Assembly (NCBI GenBank): GCA_001051155.2
Contig: JYIP02000001.1
Location: 2,542,001 to 2,606,000, forward strand
Length of the DNA: 64,000 bases
DNA from: Chrysoporthe austroafricana
Taxonomy: Eukaryota; Ascomycota; Sordariomycetes; Diaporthales; Cryphonectriaceae
Reading direction: 5' to 3'
Shown: positions 1 to 13,100 of the stretch, piece by piece
Layout: every line of letters begins with the position of its first letter
Numbering within the stretch: the first letter of the stretch is position 1
The notes under the pieces: model-generated
What the model saw: only the letters and a program-made list of their open reading frames with translations
The model's database searches: none
What the model was told of the DNA's origin: nothing
Program-made: the position numbers and the translations under genes

Positions 1-2419
1 ATACACCGTCAGCGAGTCGCTCGTAGCTAGCGGGATTGCTGTATGTAAACGCCGCGATGGCACGCAGGTGCTTTAATATCCCAGCATAGAACGGCTCGTA
101 CATGTCCTTCTTGGCTCCGCCAGGTGAAGATATGGACATGTGAGCATGCGACGCAGTGCCGCATGCAGTCGCAAACGGTTTTGGATGCAGCGTGAATTTG
201 TAGCCGGCCGCCGTAGCCATGGCTGCTATCACGTCTCTCGTGTGTAGAAGTGTGTCGACCGCGGCGACCGGTGACAAGGGAGGCAAGACAATCTCGAACT
301 GGCCCGGTGCGCTTTCTGCATGGAGCTGCTCGACAAAGATGTCCATGGACTCCAGAGACTTGACGATGTCCGCGAGAAGCCTGGCGATCTTTGGGTCCGT
401 GAAGAAGCGCGAGGTGGACCAGGAGTGACCGTCATTGGCAAGGGTCTCGTAGCCGGAGCCGGTGCGTTCAAGGAGCAGGAATTCGATCTCAAAGCCTACG
501 AGAAAAGATAGGCCTTGCTGTGCGCCGAGTTCCTGTGCCCTCTGCAGCTGTGTCCTAGGGCAGAGCGGGACCGTTGAACCATATCTCTCCCTGAACTCGC
601 CGTACATACTGAAGTGTCCTGGTATCGGCCCGGCTTTGAGTGACGAGAAGTCCGGGTGCAGTCTGTATTCGCCGCTCGCGCTGAAGCCGGGCGTTATCCA
701 GTCGTGCTGCAAAAGACCAAGAGCTGCCTTTGTGATACCAATATCGGTGCGTCTGCCTTCCTCTAATGACGTTATAAACTTCCTGAAAGGAACCATCCTC
801 ATCCGTGGAAAGGCGACCATATCCGTCCAAGATATGCGTACAAAGTCGGGGGCCTGCTTGCCCCTGAGAAAGCGGGTAAATATTTCGAGATCAGTTTCTT
901 CCAATTCCAGCTCAACGTCACCTTCATTGTCTGTCTCCCACTCTGTAAAGCCAAGTCCGAGATGATAGAGTTTGTTGGAGTTGCCGAAGAGAATGTCTCG
1001 CGCCAATTCGATCGCAGCCTTCCAATTGACAGCTCCCCTGCGGACGTATTCACATAGAACCTAGTCCAGTCAGTAATCGAAACCCAGGGATATTGAAATG
1101 ACGCGGCGTACTGATTCAAGCACTTCTCTGATCTGCAGAATAGCCAGAATGTAGGTCTCGGGAAACCAGTGACCTGCAGTACAGAGCTAATCAGTACCAG
1201 ACCAGTGGATTCTAACAGATTCATGCTGCCTACCGTCGGTGCTCCACAAAATCTTGGACCAGGGACAGAGCTCTAAAATCTGCCGAACTGCCTTTTCCTG
1301 CCCATCTTTGCTGATGAACGGGAAAATCTCACCAATGTCCTGTGAAGGGTTTGCTGTCAGCAATAGGTACACAACACAGAAAGTAGGCAGCCCTTTGCAC
1401 CGCTTGTAGCTTCGCCGTTAGATTCGGATATATGGAAGAGATTCGCGTACAGCATAGACGTTGGAATACACGGTTGCCAGATACCCAAGCTCGCGCGTGA
1501 AAGGATAGCTCGCATGAAGCAGTACAATCGGGACCGTGGGATACGTCCGGATAAAGTCTTGGAGGTGACTCGGCGATGACTTCGTCAAGGTAATGTCATT
1601 ATCGCCGAGCCCCGTGTGAAATTGAATCGGCTTCTTGCAATGTCCGGGCGTCTGGCTGATGAGCGCCGCGGCCCTGTGGACGATGAGGTCGTTCAGCCCC
1701 GGGTGCTGTATCCTCGCCAGCCCGGAAGGACCGGCATAGTCCGAGACGAGCGCATCAAACGACGCCTTGGCGAGCGTGAGGTCGACCGCAGCCGGTATGT
1801 CGAGACCCGTGCGGTAGCAGATGACAGATTTGAAGCCCACCACCTCGGGGTCTGCAATGGCGCCGCTGATCGCTGCGTCAAACTCTTCGAAGACCTTTTC
1901 GAAAAGCTCCTCCGAGTCGTCGCCGTCCTTGAACTCCAGCCCATACTTGTGGATAATACGGCCCGCAACCGTCTCAATCCTCACGATACGCTTGCAGGGG
2001 GTCCTCGTGAACGAGTCGTGCCACGCGTAGTCGTACACCTCATCCACACCATCCAGCCCATCATCCACGAGGATCGTCTGGATCCCGTCGAGGCACTCGC
2101 TGATCCAGTCCTCGTAGTCATCGATCCGCCGCTGCTCAATCGCGGCCACGACGGCCTCCCACGTCTGGCCACAGTCGAGCACGTGTGCAAGCTGTTTCAC
2201 CCCGCGGATATGGGCCAGACTGGTCGAGGTGGCATAGATGGCGTCGCCTGAGGCCTCGGTGGTGATGGACAAGAGTGGATATTTCGAGAGTGACTCGGGC
2301 TTGAGGAGCGGATGGGCGTGATTGTCGATGATGGGGCATTTCCGGATGGCCCTAACGACCTCAGCTAGCTGCGACTTGGTGACACCTGTGCCGGCCGCTG
2401 GTGCAGGCGGGAAAGGCAT
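1..2419 (-). CDS. fluG: FluG-like amidohydrolase / glutamine synthetase fusion (3' end cut by window edge)
   Basis: Two-domain protein of the FluG/nodulin-GS type. The N-terminal half is an amidohydrolase-like domain with a metal-binding HxH motif (DNHAHPLL, about residue 33). It runs through a second characteristic block (PWSKILWSTDGHW). The C-terminal half is a glutamine-synthetase-type catalytic domain, recognised from GFEIEFLLLE, HAESAPGQFE and KPFATACGTASHAHMS. Four exons join in frame: 2419-1451, 1339-1234, 1173-1112 and 1060 to the edge, with introns of 111, 60 and 51 nt. About 732 residues are visible; Aspergillus FluG is about 865, so roughly the last 130 are outside the window. In Aspergillus nidulans FluG is needed to make an extracellular signal that starts conidiation. 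Many fungal paralogues exist, so orthology with that gene is not shown here, and GS activity of such fusions is doubtful. The start is the first in-frame ATG before the conserved domain. Confidence 0.88.
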
Positions 2420-4347
2420 TGTCGCCGATATTTTGGGTGACGAGGCCGTCAGATCGCCAAGCTGTATATTGCGGTAAAGTCAAGACACGGTCTTGTGCTA
2501 GTGGACTGGAGACACAGTCAGTGTCTACACTCAGGGAGGCAAGGCGATGATGATGCGATGATATGACGAAGCTGATCGTCCCAGGTCAAGACGGTTTAGT
2601 GCCTGGCCCCCCGCTCTAGAACCGAGGACCCGGGTCCCAGAGCTTAAGGCGCTTTGTCTCGCAAAAGTCACTCAAAAAGTCTGCCGCTGGTGGTAAATTC
2701 TCGCAATCAAGCATGTCCGCTTCAGCAGTGTGGATTTACAGCTATCGGATGCTCTTCACTAGCAACAGATAGGCAAGACCCGTGGCTGCCGGACATCGGA
2801 GGAGCATAGAAGCTGACGGCATTCCGGCAAGCCTCCGCGTCGGGGTCTTGTTATACAAAGTCGGTGACCAAGCCGGTCTGAGTTCTTCGGTATGTATTCT
2901 AATCATTAAACATATATATGTGAATACTCTCAAATATTACAAACGTCAACACCTGCTCAAACGTGCGTCGAGGCACCTGGAGAGAAAAATTAACCCATTG
3001 GCTGTTGTTAGGGTTAGGGCCCCAGTTCTGGCCATCTACTGGGATCTCATCAATATCTACCTAAAACCCAGCTTGCCATGACTTTTTAAATTCCTATTTC
3101 GACCTTGAAACACGTTGTAAGAGTTGAGTTGCTAGATCATATCTCATTTCTTCCGCTCTATATCAAAGCATCCTGGATGAGGCCTTTAGCCCTGGGAGCT
3201 GGAATCCTTAGCTCCCCACTCCCCTGGCCATGGCCACAAGATGACTCTATCTACTGTACTCTCTCGGGACTCTTTGTCCCGTCCTTGACCTGGACCTTAC
3301 CAGGTCTGAGCATTTTAATTACCACAAGGAGTACAGTGGGTACTGGCTGGGTGATCAGCCTTGGATCGAGAACATCCATCTGCCAAATTCTGAAGGACGC
3401 GCAGCATATGAGGTTCTCCGGCGACAGGATTTACCGTGTGAAGAATGAATAGCAGGAGTACCCGCTGCCGCTAAGGCAAGTTGTTGTATAACAAATACTA
3501 ATTCTAATGACATTTATATTTAGAATTCAAGTAGATAACTTGAACTCCTAGCTCTTTATTTGATGTCACGTCATGTAGTAAATAACGACATTCAAAGAAT
3601 TTCCCCCCTATGAGGCGCCAAGAACGATTTCTAGCCTCGCTCTATTAGGCGTGTAGGCTACGGGTTTGCAATGCAAGACACGCTCCTAATGAGGGAAGAT
3701 GGTGGAATCTGTGGTCTTTTGTAGAGATTGTAGTAGAGCTGGTTCTAAGTGATCTAACCCGTAGTCTGTATCCTGTGCGCAGTGGGATGGATATATTCAG
3801 GGATGCATTGGACTTGTATCTATCTAGGTTCATGATCGCCTCGCACAGTGCTGGGCTTGTCTCGGTACGTGGCCCACGCCACAAGCCACACGGATTTGGG
3901 GTGCTCAATAGCCCTCATACCGGGTCCTACTGAGAAGGGCCCTCGCCACCCAATTTTATTGCCTGAACCTCCCAGAACGATTGTCTGGCCTTCTATCTAA
4001 AGCTAAAGTATCTCAAATGACCAGCATCAATTCAAATGATAGGATCGCAGCGTTTGCTTGAGGCCTACATGCCTAGTGCTGATGTAAGTCGGGTCATACA
4101 ATGCTTCCATCCGGAGGTGGACACCATTTTGGGATCGATGAGGCTTCCAATGACGAGACGCCCTTCGAGCAGCAAGTCTGCTCCTCTTACAACATCAGCT
4201 GGCTCTTGCTAAAGGCTTCGATGCTGATCGCTGCGTATCCCTCTTGCTTCCAGCTGGCCAAGGAAATCTACCACTTTTCCTCCTTCAAGCTGGTTGCCTC
4301 AAAGCTGGTATACTTACGCCTGCGCCAACTCGGCTCAGATCTTAATC
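2420..4347. other. Intergenic spacer, no gene seen
   Basis: About 1.9 kb between the FluG-like gene (transcribed leftward) and the kinase-ankyrin gene (transcribed rightward), so it holds both promoters. Only short ORFs without recognisable motifs occur. Two tandem TTAGGG units lie near 3008-3021, too few to be called telomeric. An 86-codon ORF at 4101-4361 overlaps the kinase start in another frame and could be leader sequence or a missed first exon; I do not call it. Confidence 0.6.
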
Positions 4348-7300
4348 ATGTCACTCAATAGTAAAAGCTACTTCACTGACTCCAACCAGTCTGATTCCTA
4401 TGATCCGTTTGGTGCGAGTAGTTTACCGGACCGCACTCGTAACTCATCACCATCATCGCGCCCCCTCAAGCTTCCGACGTTTACTTCTATATCGCAGTAT
4501 GTATCCATCATGGAGAATTTCGGAGTCGACGGTCCACGTTACCTGAACCAGTCGACCTCGAGAACGCAATTTCTTTCAAGAATATTGGAAAGGGAGCACA
4601 ATTCTCAGTGTACAAGCTCATGAACGCCAACCCCGGCATGAACGAAAGGATTGTGGTGAAGCGAGTGCACTACCCGGCCATCGGTCACACCCGGGGCGCG
4701 GGGAATCGAGAAGATGAAGGAGAAGGTATGCGAAGAGGGCTAAAGACCCTGGAAAGAGAAGTGAGGTCAATGTGTCTCCCCATGATCCGCCAGAATCCCA
4801 ACATCGTGCAACTCCTGGCCTGGGGCTTTGACTATTCGAATAACAACCTGAACTATCCTCAACCGGTGCTTTTTCTCGAAGAGGCCGTTGGAAATCTTGA
4901 AGACTTGCTCCAAAGCCCCGATGCATACGGGTCGGGCCAGATCAGCATGCATGTCAAGTATCAGATTTGCCTCGATATTGCCTCCGGCCTGAGCTGTCTT
5001 CGTCAATGTCAGATTGTCCACGGAGACCTGAAGCCGGAAAATATTCTTGTTTTCCAGCAAGATAATCCTCTCGTTCCATGGCAGGCGAAATTGGCAGATT
5101 TCGGTCTCAGCATTATCATCGGAGATGGGGAGGAGCTCACGCTGTCTAGGTACCGCTCGACTGAGGGTTGGAAGCCACCAGAGACAGTGAGGCCCCTTCC
5201 AAACCGTGTATCGAGCGACGACCTCTATCGATGCGATAGTTATTCCTACGGCCTCGTATCCCTATCGATCATGGCACTTGGGGGTGAACGGTTCCGCGGA
5301 GGCGTGACGGATAGTGAGGAGGCAATTTCTAAGGAAGTAATGGTCCATATTGGAGAGCAGCCCTGCTCGGAAGTAGAGCGAGAGCTAGCCAAGAAGCAAG
5401 TTGATATTATCGTCTCCAACTTCTTGTCTCGGGTTCCCAGTCAACGCTCGTTTGTTGGTCCGGATATGCTCAGGGACGATAACAATGAAGCATACTGCAC
5501 CTGGTAAGGCATTGCATTTACTTATGACTATATCTTAAAGCACCTGCATCTCCTTACTACTGGGGATCTGCTGACTTTGATCCGATCATTGCAGGAAATC
5601 AGCTAATGACCAGAATCAAACTGGAGCCGTGTATGTGCACCCTCGCCGGGTTACGCCTATTGGTGCCGACTGAATAACACCTTACTTCGACAACTGCAAC
5701 AAGAAATTGACAATGAGCAGAACCGTGAGGTAATTCCGGTCAATGTTCTGCTAGGAATGTTCATCGCCAATATTATGGCCAAGCCAGCTGATTTCCGTCT
5801 CAAAGCTCTTCAGTGCTGTCGTGCTGCGGCATATGCACAGAACGCGAGTCCCACTGCACAGGCAATACTTCCCCATCTCTCAGCTGCCATCAAGTCTGGA
5901 GAGATGTTAGACAAAGAAGAGGAGCTTTCATATAAGGCCTCCATCTCTGGAAGCTTCATTGCCGCTTCAGCTTTGCGCAGGTTGAATTTCGGTCGCCTCA
6001 TGGGTGCACAACAAATGCACAGAATGTCCGGAGGGTACAATTCAGAGTCTTTCAACCAGGGAGCAACATCTCTATACAAGGAATGCGCAGCCGGTGACGC
6101 TTTCGCGGCCAGAAAGCTGCTAGAAATGGGAGCAGATGCTTCGCTGACGCAGAGTCCTTGCAGCGTGTCATGCCTCCACTGGTTATTTGCGTTCGACTCC
6201 AAAGATATGCCGGACATGCTCAAGCTACTACTACAGAATGGTGCTTCTATTCATTTTCGGACAGACATTCAACTTGAGCACAAGGCTCGGAAAATCCTGG
6301 AAGCTGAGCACTTCCTCTTCCACTGGCCTCACGGCACTCCGCTACGCTGGGCTTGTCATGTCGGCTCGCTAGATGCTGCACGTCTCTTGTTAGATCAGGG
6401 CGCGGATATCGATGCCTGGGACGCACCAAACGACTCGCGAGCACACACTGCATTGGGATTGGCAATGTTGCGGGCCGACTCAGAAGTGGTTTCCTTCCTG
6501 CTTGAGAACAAGGCGGATCCGAACAGACAAGATAGCCAGGGCCTCTCACCACTTCACATGCTCGCCGGGATCTACGATGATAGGAATCTGCCCATGTCGA
6601 ACCTGCTTCGGCGATGGTGCTACCATGGTTCATTCGAAAGGAGCCTTCAGGAAACGAGGAAGTGTGTGGACGAAATCAAGAATCACGGCGGGCGACTCAA
6701 TCAGCAACGCAATGGAGGTCAGACCGCACTGATTGATGCTACCGAGGCGGGAGACTGTGCCGTGGTGATTGCATTGCTCGAGGCCGGTGCAGATGCTAAC
6801 TTCGTCGAAAAGTATTCAGGTCGCCTGCCGCTGCATTACTGGGCCTTGAAAAGCCCACAACGCACTACTTACTCAGAGCATTATTTTGATGTGCTTGAGG
6901 CGCTAGTCCTCCATACAACCGATGTTGCTGCCAGGGACACGCATGGTAACTCGTTATTTCCTACAGCTCAGGATAACGAAGATGGTCCGGAGGTTTCTAT
7001 CAGGGTTCTTGAAACAGTACTGCCGCAAGATAAAACTTCCAGACGGCTCGCGCTGGACGTAGTCAACGCCGCGGGAGAAACACCACTATTGTACGCGTTG
7101 AGTCACAGACATCCCGGAGGACCTGTTCTTCTCTCACGAGCTTTGCTGGACTTTGGTTCCAGTACAACTACGCGAGATAATGCAGGACACGACTTCCTGT
7201 ATCAGCTAGCTTGGAACGATACTATATGGGACGACGAGTGCCTCGAGGCCATGCGAAGGCATACCGCCCACCTCGATGATGCAGGCAAGAAGAAGGCTTT

Positions 7301-8037
7301 GAATGATTCATGCCATAAAAGATCAGGAACAACGGCACTAATGGGACTAGCATCAAAATCTGCAGTTAAGTGTGTCCGATGGGCTCTGGAACTCGGGGCT
7401 GATGTGACGCCACGAAACAGAGCAGGGCGAACGGCGTTGGACTTCGCTGTGGAGGAAGGGAATATGCAGAGAATGGATTGGCTAGAAAGATGGGTAGACA
7501 ACTATCACGAGACAGTCGAACCCCCTGTGGACAGAGCACAGATGCAGCAGTATCGACTTTTGTTCGAGAACTTTTGTGATGGTCCCAGGCCCTGATACTC
7601 GTGAGTCCTTCATTCAGCCCCATCATTGCCACCGGTTTGGAATCTCTCTTCCGTCAGCCATTCCCGCTTTCAGATTGTTGCTTACACAAATGTCGATTTG
7701 ACCAGTGCATGGATCGAATCGCGATTACGGTAGGTCCCTGCACTTCTTTCTGTTGATAAGTAGTTTCGTGACTGATCTGTGAACAGAGGGCAGGTATTTT
7801 GCGGCACCGGAACTTATCAAGTCGCTAATCAAAGCAGGTGCTAAGATTGGTCACACCGGAGGGTACAACGCACCGAGAAGGATGGACAGAGATCTCATAG
7901 ACACGTACAGATGCCACTGGTTTGTTCGCGAGAAGCAGCCGTGTTATGAACAATGGAAAATCTTTTACGAGCTTGACGAAGAGAACTTAGACGGATCACA
8001 CTTGCGGCTTGCTGATTTAAAGGCTAGTCCGACGTGA
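4348..8037 (+). CDS. Protein kinase-ankyrin repeat fusion protein
   Basis: Proposed exons are 4348-4438, 4498-5503, 5595-5628, 5721-7581, 7706-7729 and 7787-8037, giving 1,088 codons in one continuous frame. The third exon and its borders are the least certain. Residues about 55-350 form a Ser/Thr-type kinase domain: glycine loop GKGAQFSVY (about 61), candidate ATP lysine in VVKRV, catalytic HGDLKPEN (about 204, HRD changed to HGD with the Asp kept) and DFGLS (about 231). From about residue 377 onward there are many ankyrin-type repeats, for example TPLRWACHVGSLDAARLLLDQGADI and TALIDATEAGDCAVVIALLEAGAD. The kinase looks catalytically competent. No transmembrane segment or signal peptide is seen. 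It lies next to a pseudokinase gene and a NACHT-TPR gene, which suggests but does not prove a role in signalling or non-self recognition. The mini-exon of 24 nt is supported only by frame and by continuity of the repeat. Confidence 0.75.
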
Positions 8038-8129
8038 GGCCTTTGAAGTGACGATGTTTAGTTAGGCTTTTGGTTGAGGATGAGTTTTAAGTATAGTTGA
8101 GTAGCTGTTCCAACATCATACTCCGTACC

Positions 8130-9934
8130 CTACAACTTGATGCCCGCCACCAATTCTTCTATAACAAGCTGTTGGAACGCCAGTGACAAACCAGCGCTAT
8201 CGTTACTGTCCACTTCAAAATCACCAGTGAGGCAACGTTCCACGGCCTTTGCATATCTGTTACCCATAGCCTGTGGCAGTCCGTCCCTCACGAATGCCAG
8301 ACATTTTTTCACGTAATTCTTCTCAGAACCTGGCTTCAGTACTCCCTTGTTCTTTTGCTCCATTGTTTTGCCCGTCCCAATCTCCAACAGAACTACACCA
8401 AGGGCAAATATGTCGTGCTCCCTCTTGAAGTTCTGTGTTGGCGGGCCTTGTCGGTCTGGGTGGCGATAGAGATTGTGGATGGCATCAGTCGACTTTTCGG
8501 ATTCGAAAGGGTCCGACTTGCCCCCGGCCTCTCTCGAAATTTCAAATCCCTTAAGGTAAACTTCATACGTGCGACCTTCACCATCCTTGTTCGGTCTCTT
8601 GAACAGTACCACATTACTGGATCGGATGCTCTTGTGAACCCAGCCGGAGCTATGCAAGCTGAGAACTGCCGCACACAGCCCTACGGCGAGATGGAACCTC
8701 TCCTCCAGGGGCAGCTTCTTGAGATCCCGCTGGATCAGCCAGTCGAGGGTTCCAACCCCATCAGCCAACGCACCACCTGTCTCGATGAAGCCGGATGGAG
8801 CTTTGTATATGAGCGCAAGGCGGCCTTCGCTTTGCTCATCCACATAGCCAATGCAGCGGAACGTGTATGCTGTTATATCCAGGCTGCCGCTCCTATTGTC
8901 CGTCTGGGGTCTGATGTTCAGACCTTCCACCTCGATCGCCGAGAACGATGAAGATGCCGATGACGACGACTTATTTAGCAAGGTGGCCAAGCTCTGCGCA
9001 CACTGCTTCCATACCATCGCCTGTCTCTGTTCGCTCTCTAGACGTGGGCGGCCACGCGCTCCTAGAGGCTCAGCATAAAGTTTATACTCGATGATAACAA
9101 AAGTCCAATCATTGTCTGACTGTTGTAACCGAGCTATCTGCAAACCCTGCGCCCGATCGGGACTCTCATCGTTGAGGATTTGCAATTTCGCACTCATCGG
9201 ACTCAAGAGCTCGATCTGGCCAGAAGAGGCGGCCATTGCTTGCAAGCGCTGGAGGGTGGCAACCTGGGGTAAGCCGATGTTCTTGGTAAAAGGGCGGTCT
9301 TCGAGGAGGTCCATTCCGATGGGCTCGGGGAGCATGGAAAACAGAAGCATGTGCCAAAGCGACTGAATGTAGATCTGGACCTCTTGGATGGTCTTGGCCA
9401 GTATTGTCTTCCTTTGACCTCGAGGGAAACGACTGCTCCAGAGACTGAGAATATTTTGCATCTCATTCGCCTTTTCAGCAAATGCAGCGGCAATTCCTGA
9501 CGTTGCGCGATCTTCAAGAAGAATCTTTCCCAGGACCACATCTTCAAGAGTTTTGCGGATGGAGGTTGTGTGCTTGATGTTTAGGGCGTGCTGCGTAATG
9601 GTCCCGATGGACTGCGTTGTGCTAACAGCGACAACGATGCTTGTCATCATTTCACTGGATCTGCCCAAAGCCTCGATTGTATCAGCCCTGTGGAAGCGTT
9701 TCGGAACCAGCTTGAGGGCGTCATCTGTGAAGTCGACAATATGGTCTTTAACCCCCTTTTGGTTCTGCTTACAGTAGTAACTGTGTCCCCCACCACCATG
9801 CAAGTCATGTCCCACATCAACTCAGCCTCTTCCATCAGACATGCAGTGAGCGTTTTGCGATTCGCTGCCCACGCGGTGCCCAAATCATGCATGTTCTGCC
9901 TATCGTTCAACCTGTTGATCGTTTTAGGCAACAT
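8130..9934 (-). CDS. Helical-domain pseudokinase
   Basis: Two exons are proposed: 9934-9773 and 9710-8130, with a 62-nt intron (donor GTAAGC) joined at phase 0, giving 580 aa. Roughly the first 250 residues are predicted mainly alpha-helical with no familiar motif. Their general look recalls N-terminal helical domains of fungal HET/NLR-associated proteins; that assignment is tentative. The C-terminal half (about 310-570) is kinase-like but lacks the catalytic signature: the HRD position reads HKS (WVHKSIRSSNVVLF, about 410) and the DFG position reads KGFEIS. A lysine is present in LALIYKAPSG, and the late kinase signal DIFALGVVLLEIGTGK is intact. It is therefore probably a pseudokinase or scaffold. 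It is divergent from the NACHT-TPR gene across 252 bp and convergent with the kinase-ankyrin gene (stops 92 bp apart). An alternative start at 9815 would lose the first exon. Confidence 0.72.
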
Positions 9935-10186
9935 TTTCAGGAGTCCAGTTGCCTTACAGAGGCCTCGTGCGCCGGACGCCTTGTAACACCCGCACGAGAG
10001 TCCTCTTGTCGACTATGGGCCCTGGCAGAGCCTCCAGGCCCTTTCTCTCATTATAGTGGGCTAGGTACCGCTGAGCTGGTGGGATATTTCATGCTACGTG
10101 TCCTGTCTCGGATGCCTCTTATTATGAGCTCCTAGAGGCCTAGGACCACTTCTTCGACATCGAGATACGAAGAGCAAGACAGGTTA
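9935..10186. promoter_or_regulatory. Bidirectional promoter region between pseudokinase and NACHT-TPR genes
   Basis: A 252-bp spacer between two divergent start codons. No specific operator or TATA box could be assigned. The arrangement would allow co-regulation of the two genes; that is inference. Confidence 0.45.
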
Positions 10187-13100
10187 ATGATGCCGCGAGT
10201 CTCAACCATCCCCACCACAGCAGCAACTCCTAGTATCGATCTAGATACATATATCCGGAACATCAACAATACTGAAGTGCAGCAATACAACTTCTCGACA
10301 GTGCAGAATGTTCTCCAAGAGGTCCAGATTCTCGGGGCACGCTCCAGCAAAACTCGTGCTGCCGGTGCCCTACGGATCATGACCCCTTTCATAAGTTTTA
10401 TCGACAGATATTCCAAGGCAGTGGACAATATAACGCAGTATTCATCTGACCCGGCCTCACTCATTTGGGGATGCCTTCGCGTCTTGCTTAGGGTGAGTGG
10501 CTCTTGTCATAGTCTCTCACCTTAAAGAACCGACCAGCTGATGATTGTGTGGCAGGTAGCACAATCTGTGAATTTCTACTTTGAAGGGTTGCTACGCCTT
10601 ATTCAGACACTCGGAGAGAAATTGGCAGTGTTCAATCGCTACGAGAAGCACTTTTCCGAGTCCGACGACTTCAAACGAGCTCTTGCGGACACGTACATGG
10701 ACGCACTTGTGTTTCTACGCCAGGCTCGAGGAGTATTCATGCATATCACAGGTTCATCAAATTCCCGTATGCCTGTCCTGCTCAGAAGCGGAATGATTTG
10801 GCTTGGAAGAGCGTGGCAGAACTTCGAGAGTCAATTTGTTGATATCTCGGACAGGCTCAGTCGCAGATTCGATTATCTTGACCATCTCGTAACTTTGATC
10901 CATCGGGAATGCCTACATACGGATATAAAAATCCAACAACAGTTCAGATTCGAGACCACAAAGACTCTCGACCAAATTGTCAGGGCTGCCCCAGCTGAGA
11001 AAAGTAAGTAAATGACTGCCAATCTGCTATCAATCTGTCTTCTCTCCTAATCAGCTGTCCTTCCGCATAGCATCTCAGCAACGTGAGGACATTCTCGCCT
11101 GGCTATCCCCAGTAGATTCGTCCGAAGATTTAGTGCGCCACGGTCAAAAGTGCGTCCCCGATACGTGCAGATGGCTGTTGGACGACAGGTTCTTTCGGAA
11201 CTGGATAGATGATACGAATTTTCAGAAACTCGGTCGCGTAGGTTGGTTGTACGGAAATGCTGGAATCGGAAAGACGGTCATGAGCGCAGTCATTGTCGAG
11301 CATCTAGAGCACCTTGCCGCTGTACAGAGTGGCCAGGACTCGGTGGCGTACTTCTTCTTCGACAAAAGCGACGAGGCCAAGAACTCCAGCTTGGCCATGT
11401 ATCGAACACTCATATACCAGCTTTTCAACCGGTCGGTATCCTTGTCAACTGGCATCGAGACCGCCTTTCAAGCTGCTAAAATATATGGACGGCTGCGGTT
11501 CAGCAGCACAGACGGACCAGTATCCTTGCTGCGCGACCTTCTGCAGGGGCTCAATACTCCGGCCTACATCGTTATCGACGCTTTGGATGAGTGTCGAGAC
11601 ATCAGCGAAGCTCTGGTTCCCTTGGTCGATACCATTCAGTCCTCAGCAAATTGTCGTGCGCTCTTCCTCAGCAGAGATACCTCGCCCGTCCGGGACATTT
11701 TATCCAGATACCCTTCTTTGCGCATCGCCTCGGAGTCCACGAAGCCTGATATAGAAACGTATCTATCGAGTGCGATGGAGCATCTGGATGTGCCAATCTC
11801 AGATACAGGGCTTCGACGCGAAATCCTCTCGTGCCTAGCTCGCGGTGCGGACGGCATGTTTCTGTGGGCACATCTCATGATCCAACAATTGAACACCGCG
11901 ACATCGCTGGCAGATGTAATGGAAATGGTTGCGGGACCGCCCAGAGGATTGGACGCGTTCTATGATCACGCACTCCAAAGCCTTGGCAGCGAGCCAAAGC
12001 AATGGCGAGACTTGAAGAGCAATATCATTAGTCGGGTTCTGTGTAGCCCGCGGCCGCTGACGTGGACTGAGCTGCAAATTAGTCTCTCGCTAGAGATACA
12101 GGAGGAGGAGAACTCCCCCCTAGCTTGCTGTAGGAGGCGCCCTTACCAGGCACTTGTGCTCAAGCTTTGCCAGCCCTTTGTTGAGTACCATACCGAGACA
12201 AACTGCTTTCGCCCTGCTCATCTGTCCGTCATGCAGTTCTTGTCGAGTCGCAACGAGTCCGAGGCTTTAGACGCGCGTTTGAGTCTACCAGCCGAACACC
12301 AGAAGATTGCTAAGCTATGCCTGAACTATATCAACTCCGCGCCAGTCCGCGATGCTTCTTCCGTGGATACCGACGCCTTTCCCCTGGAGAACTACGCAAC
12401 CGCCTACTGGTGTCACCATCTTATCAATGCCAAACCTGACACCGAATTGTGCACCACAGCCGCGAGCTTCCTAGCCTCGGACGAGAAGCGTCGTGTCTGG
12501 CTCACGCGCCTGCTTCTGCGGGATGGCGAGTTGTCCACCTTGCAGCAGGTCTTAGTGCTACTTCGACAGGCACGTAGCTGGCTCAAGAGTGCCATTAGAG
12601 ATGAAAGCCAGAATACTTGTGAGTTTGACGAGTTGGAAGACGTGCTTGAAATTCTGATACGCCTCGACCAGGAGTGGCTGAGGAGGAGAAGAGAAGCCGC
12701 CTCAACGCAGATGAGGGAAGGGGGCGAGAAGGTCATATACATCAACACATTCGACAAGACTATGGTGCTCCGGGATCTTGTGCGCGAGTACACCATGAAG
12801 GGTTGCCAGGACGAGGCCGTTGCACTTTTCCAAGCCGCGCGTGTACGACTGGAGAAAGCAGCCGGTGATCAACCCTGCGACGTGGCCTGGCTGCTGAACG
12901 GTCTTGGCCTCGCCCTTGACCAGCAGAATCAAACGGAGCTCTCAGTTGCCACGCAGAAAGAGGCTCTGGACAGCCAACTTGCTGCTTCCGCGCAGGAATC
13001 GAAATGCCACGGTGCGTCAGGCCCGAATCACACACTCGACAGCCTGCACACCATGAACGAACTCGGCCGTCTATACCGACATCTAGGGAAGGTAGCGGAC

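Noticed and set aside
3006..3022. Two TTAGGG units suggesting interstitial telomere
   Set aside because: Two copies are expected by chance in a window of this size; no longer array follows.
4101..4361. 86-codon ORF upstream of the kinase-ankyrin gene
   Set aside because: No motif, and I could not join it in frame to the kinase exons with convincing splice sites.
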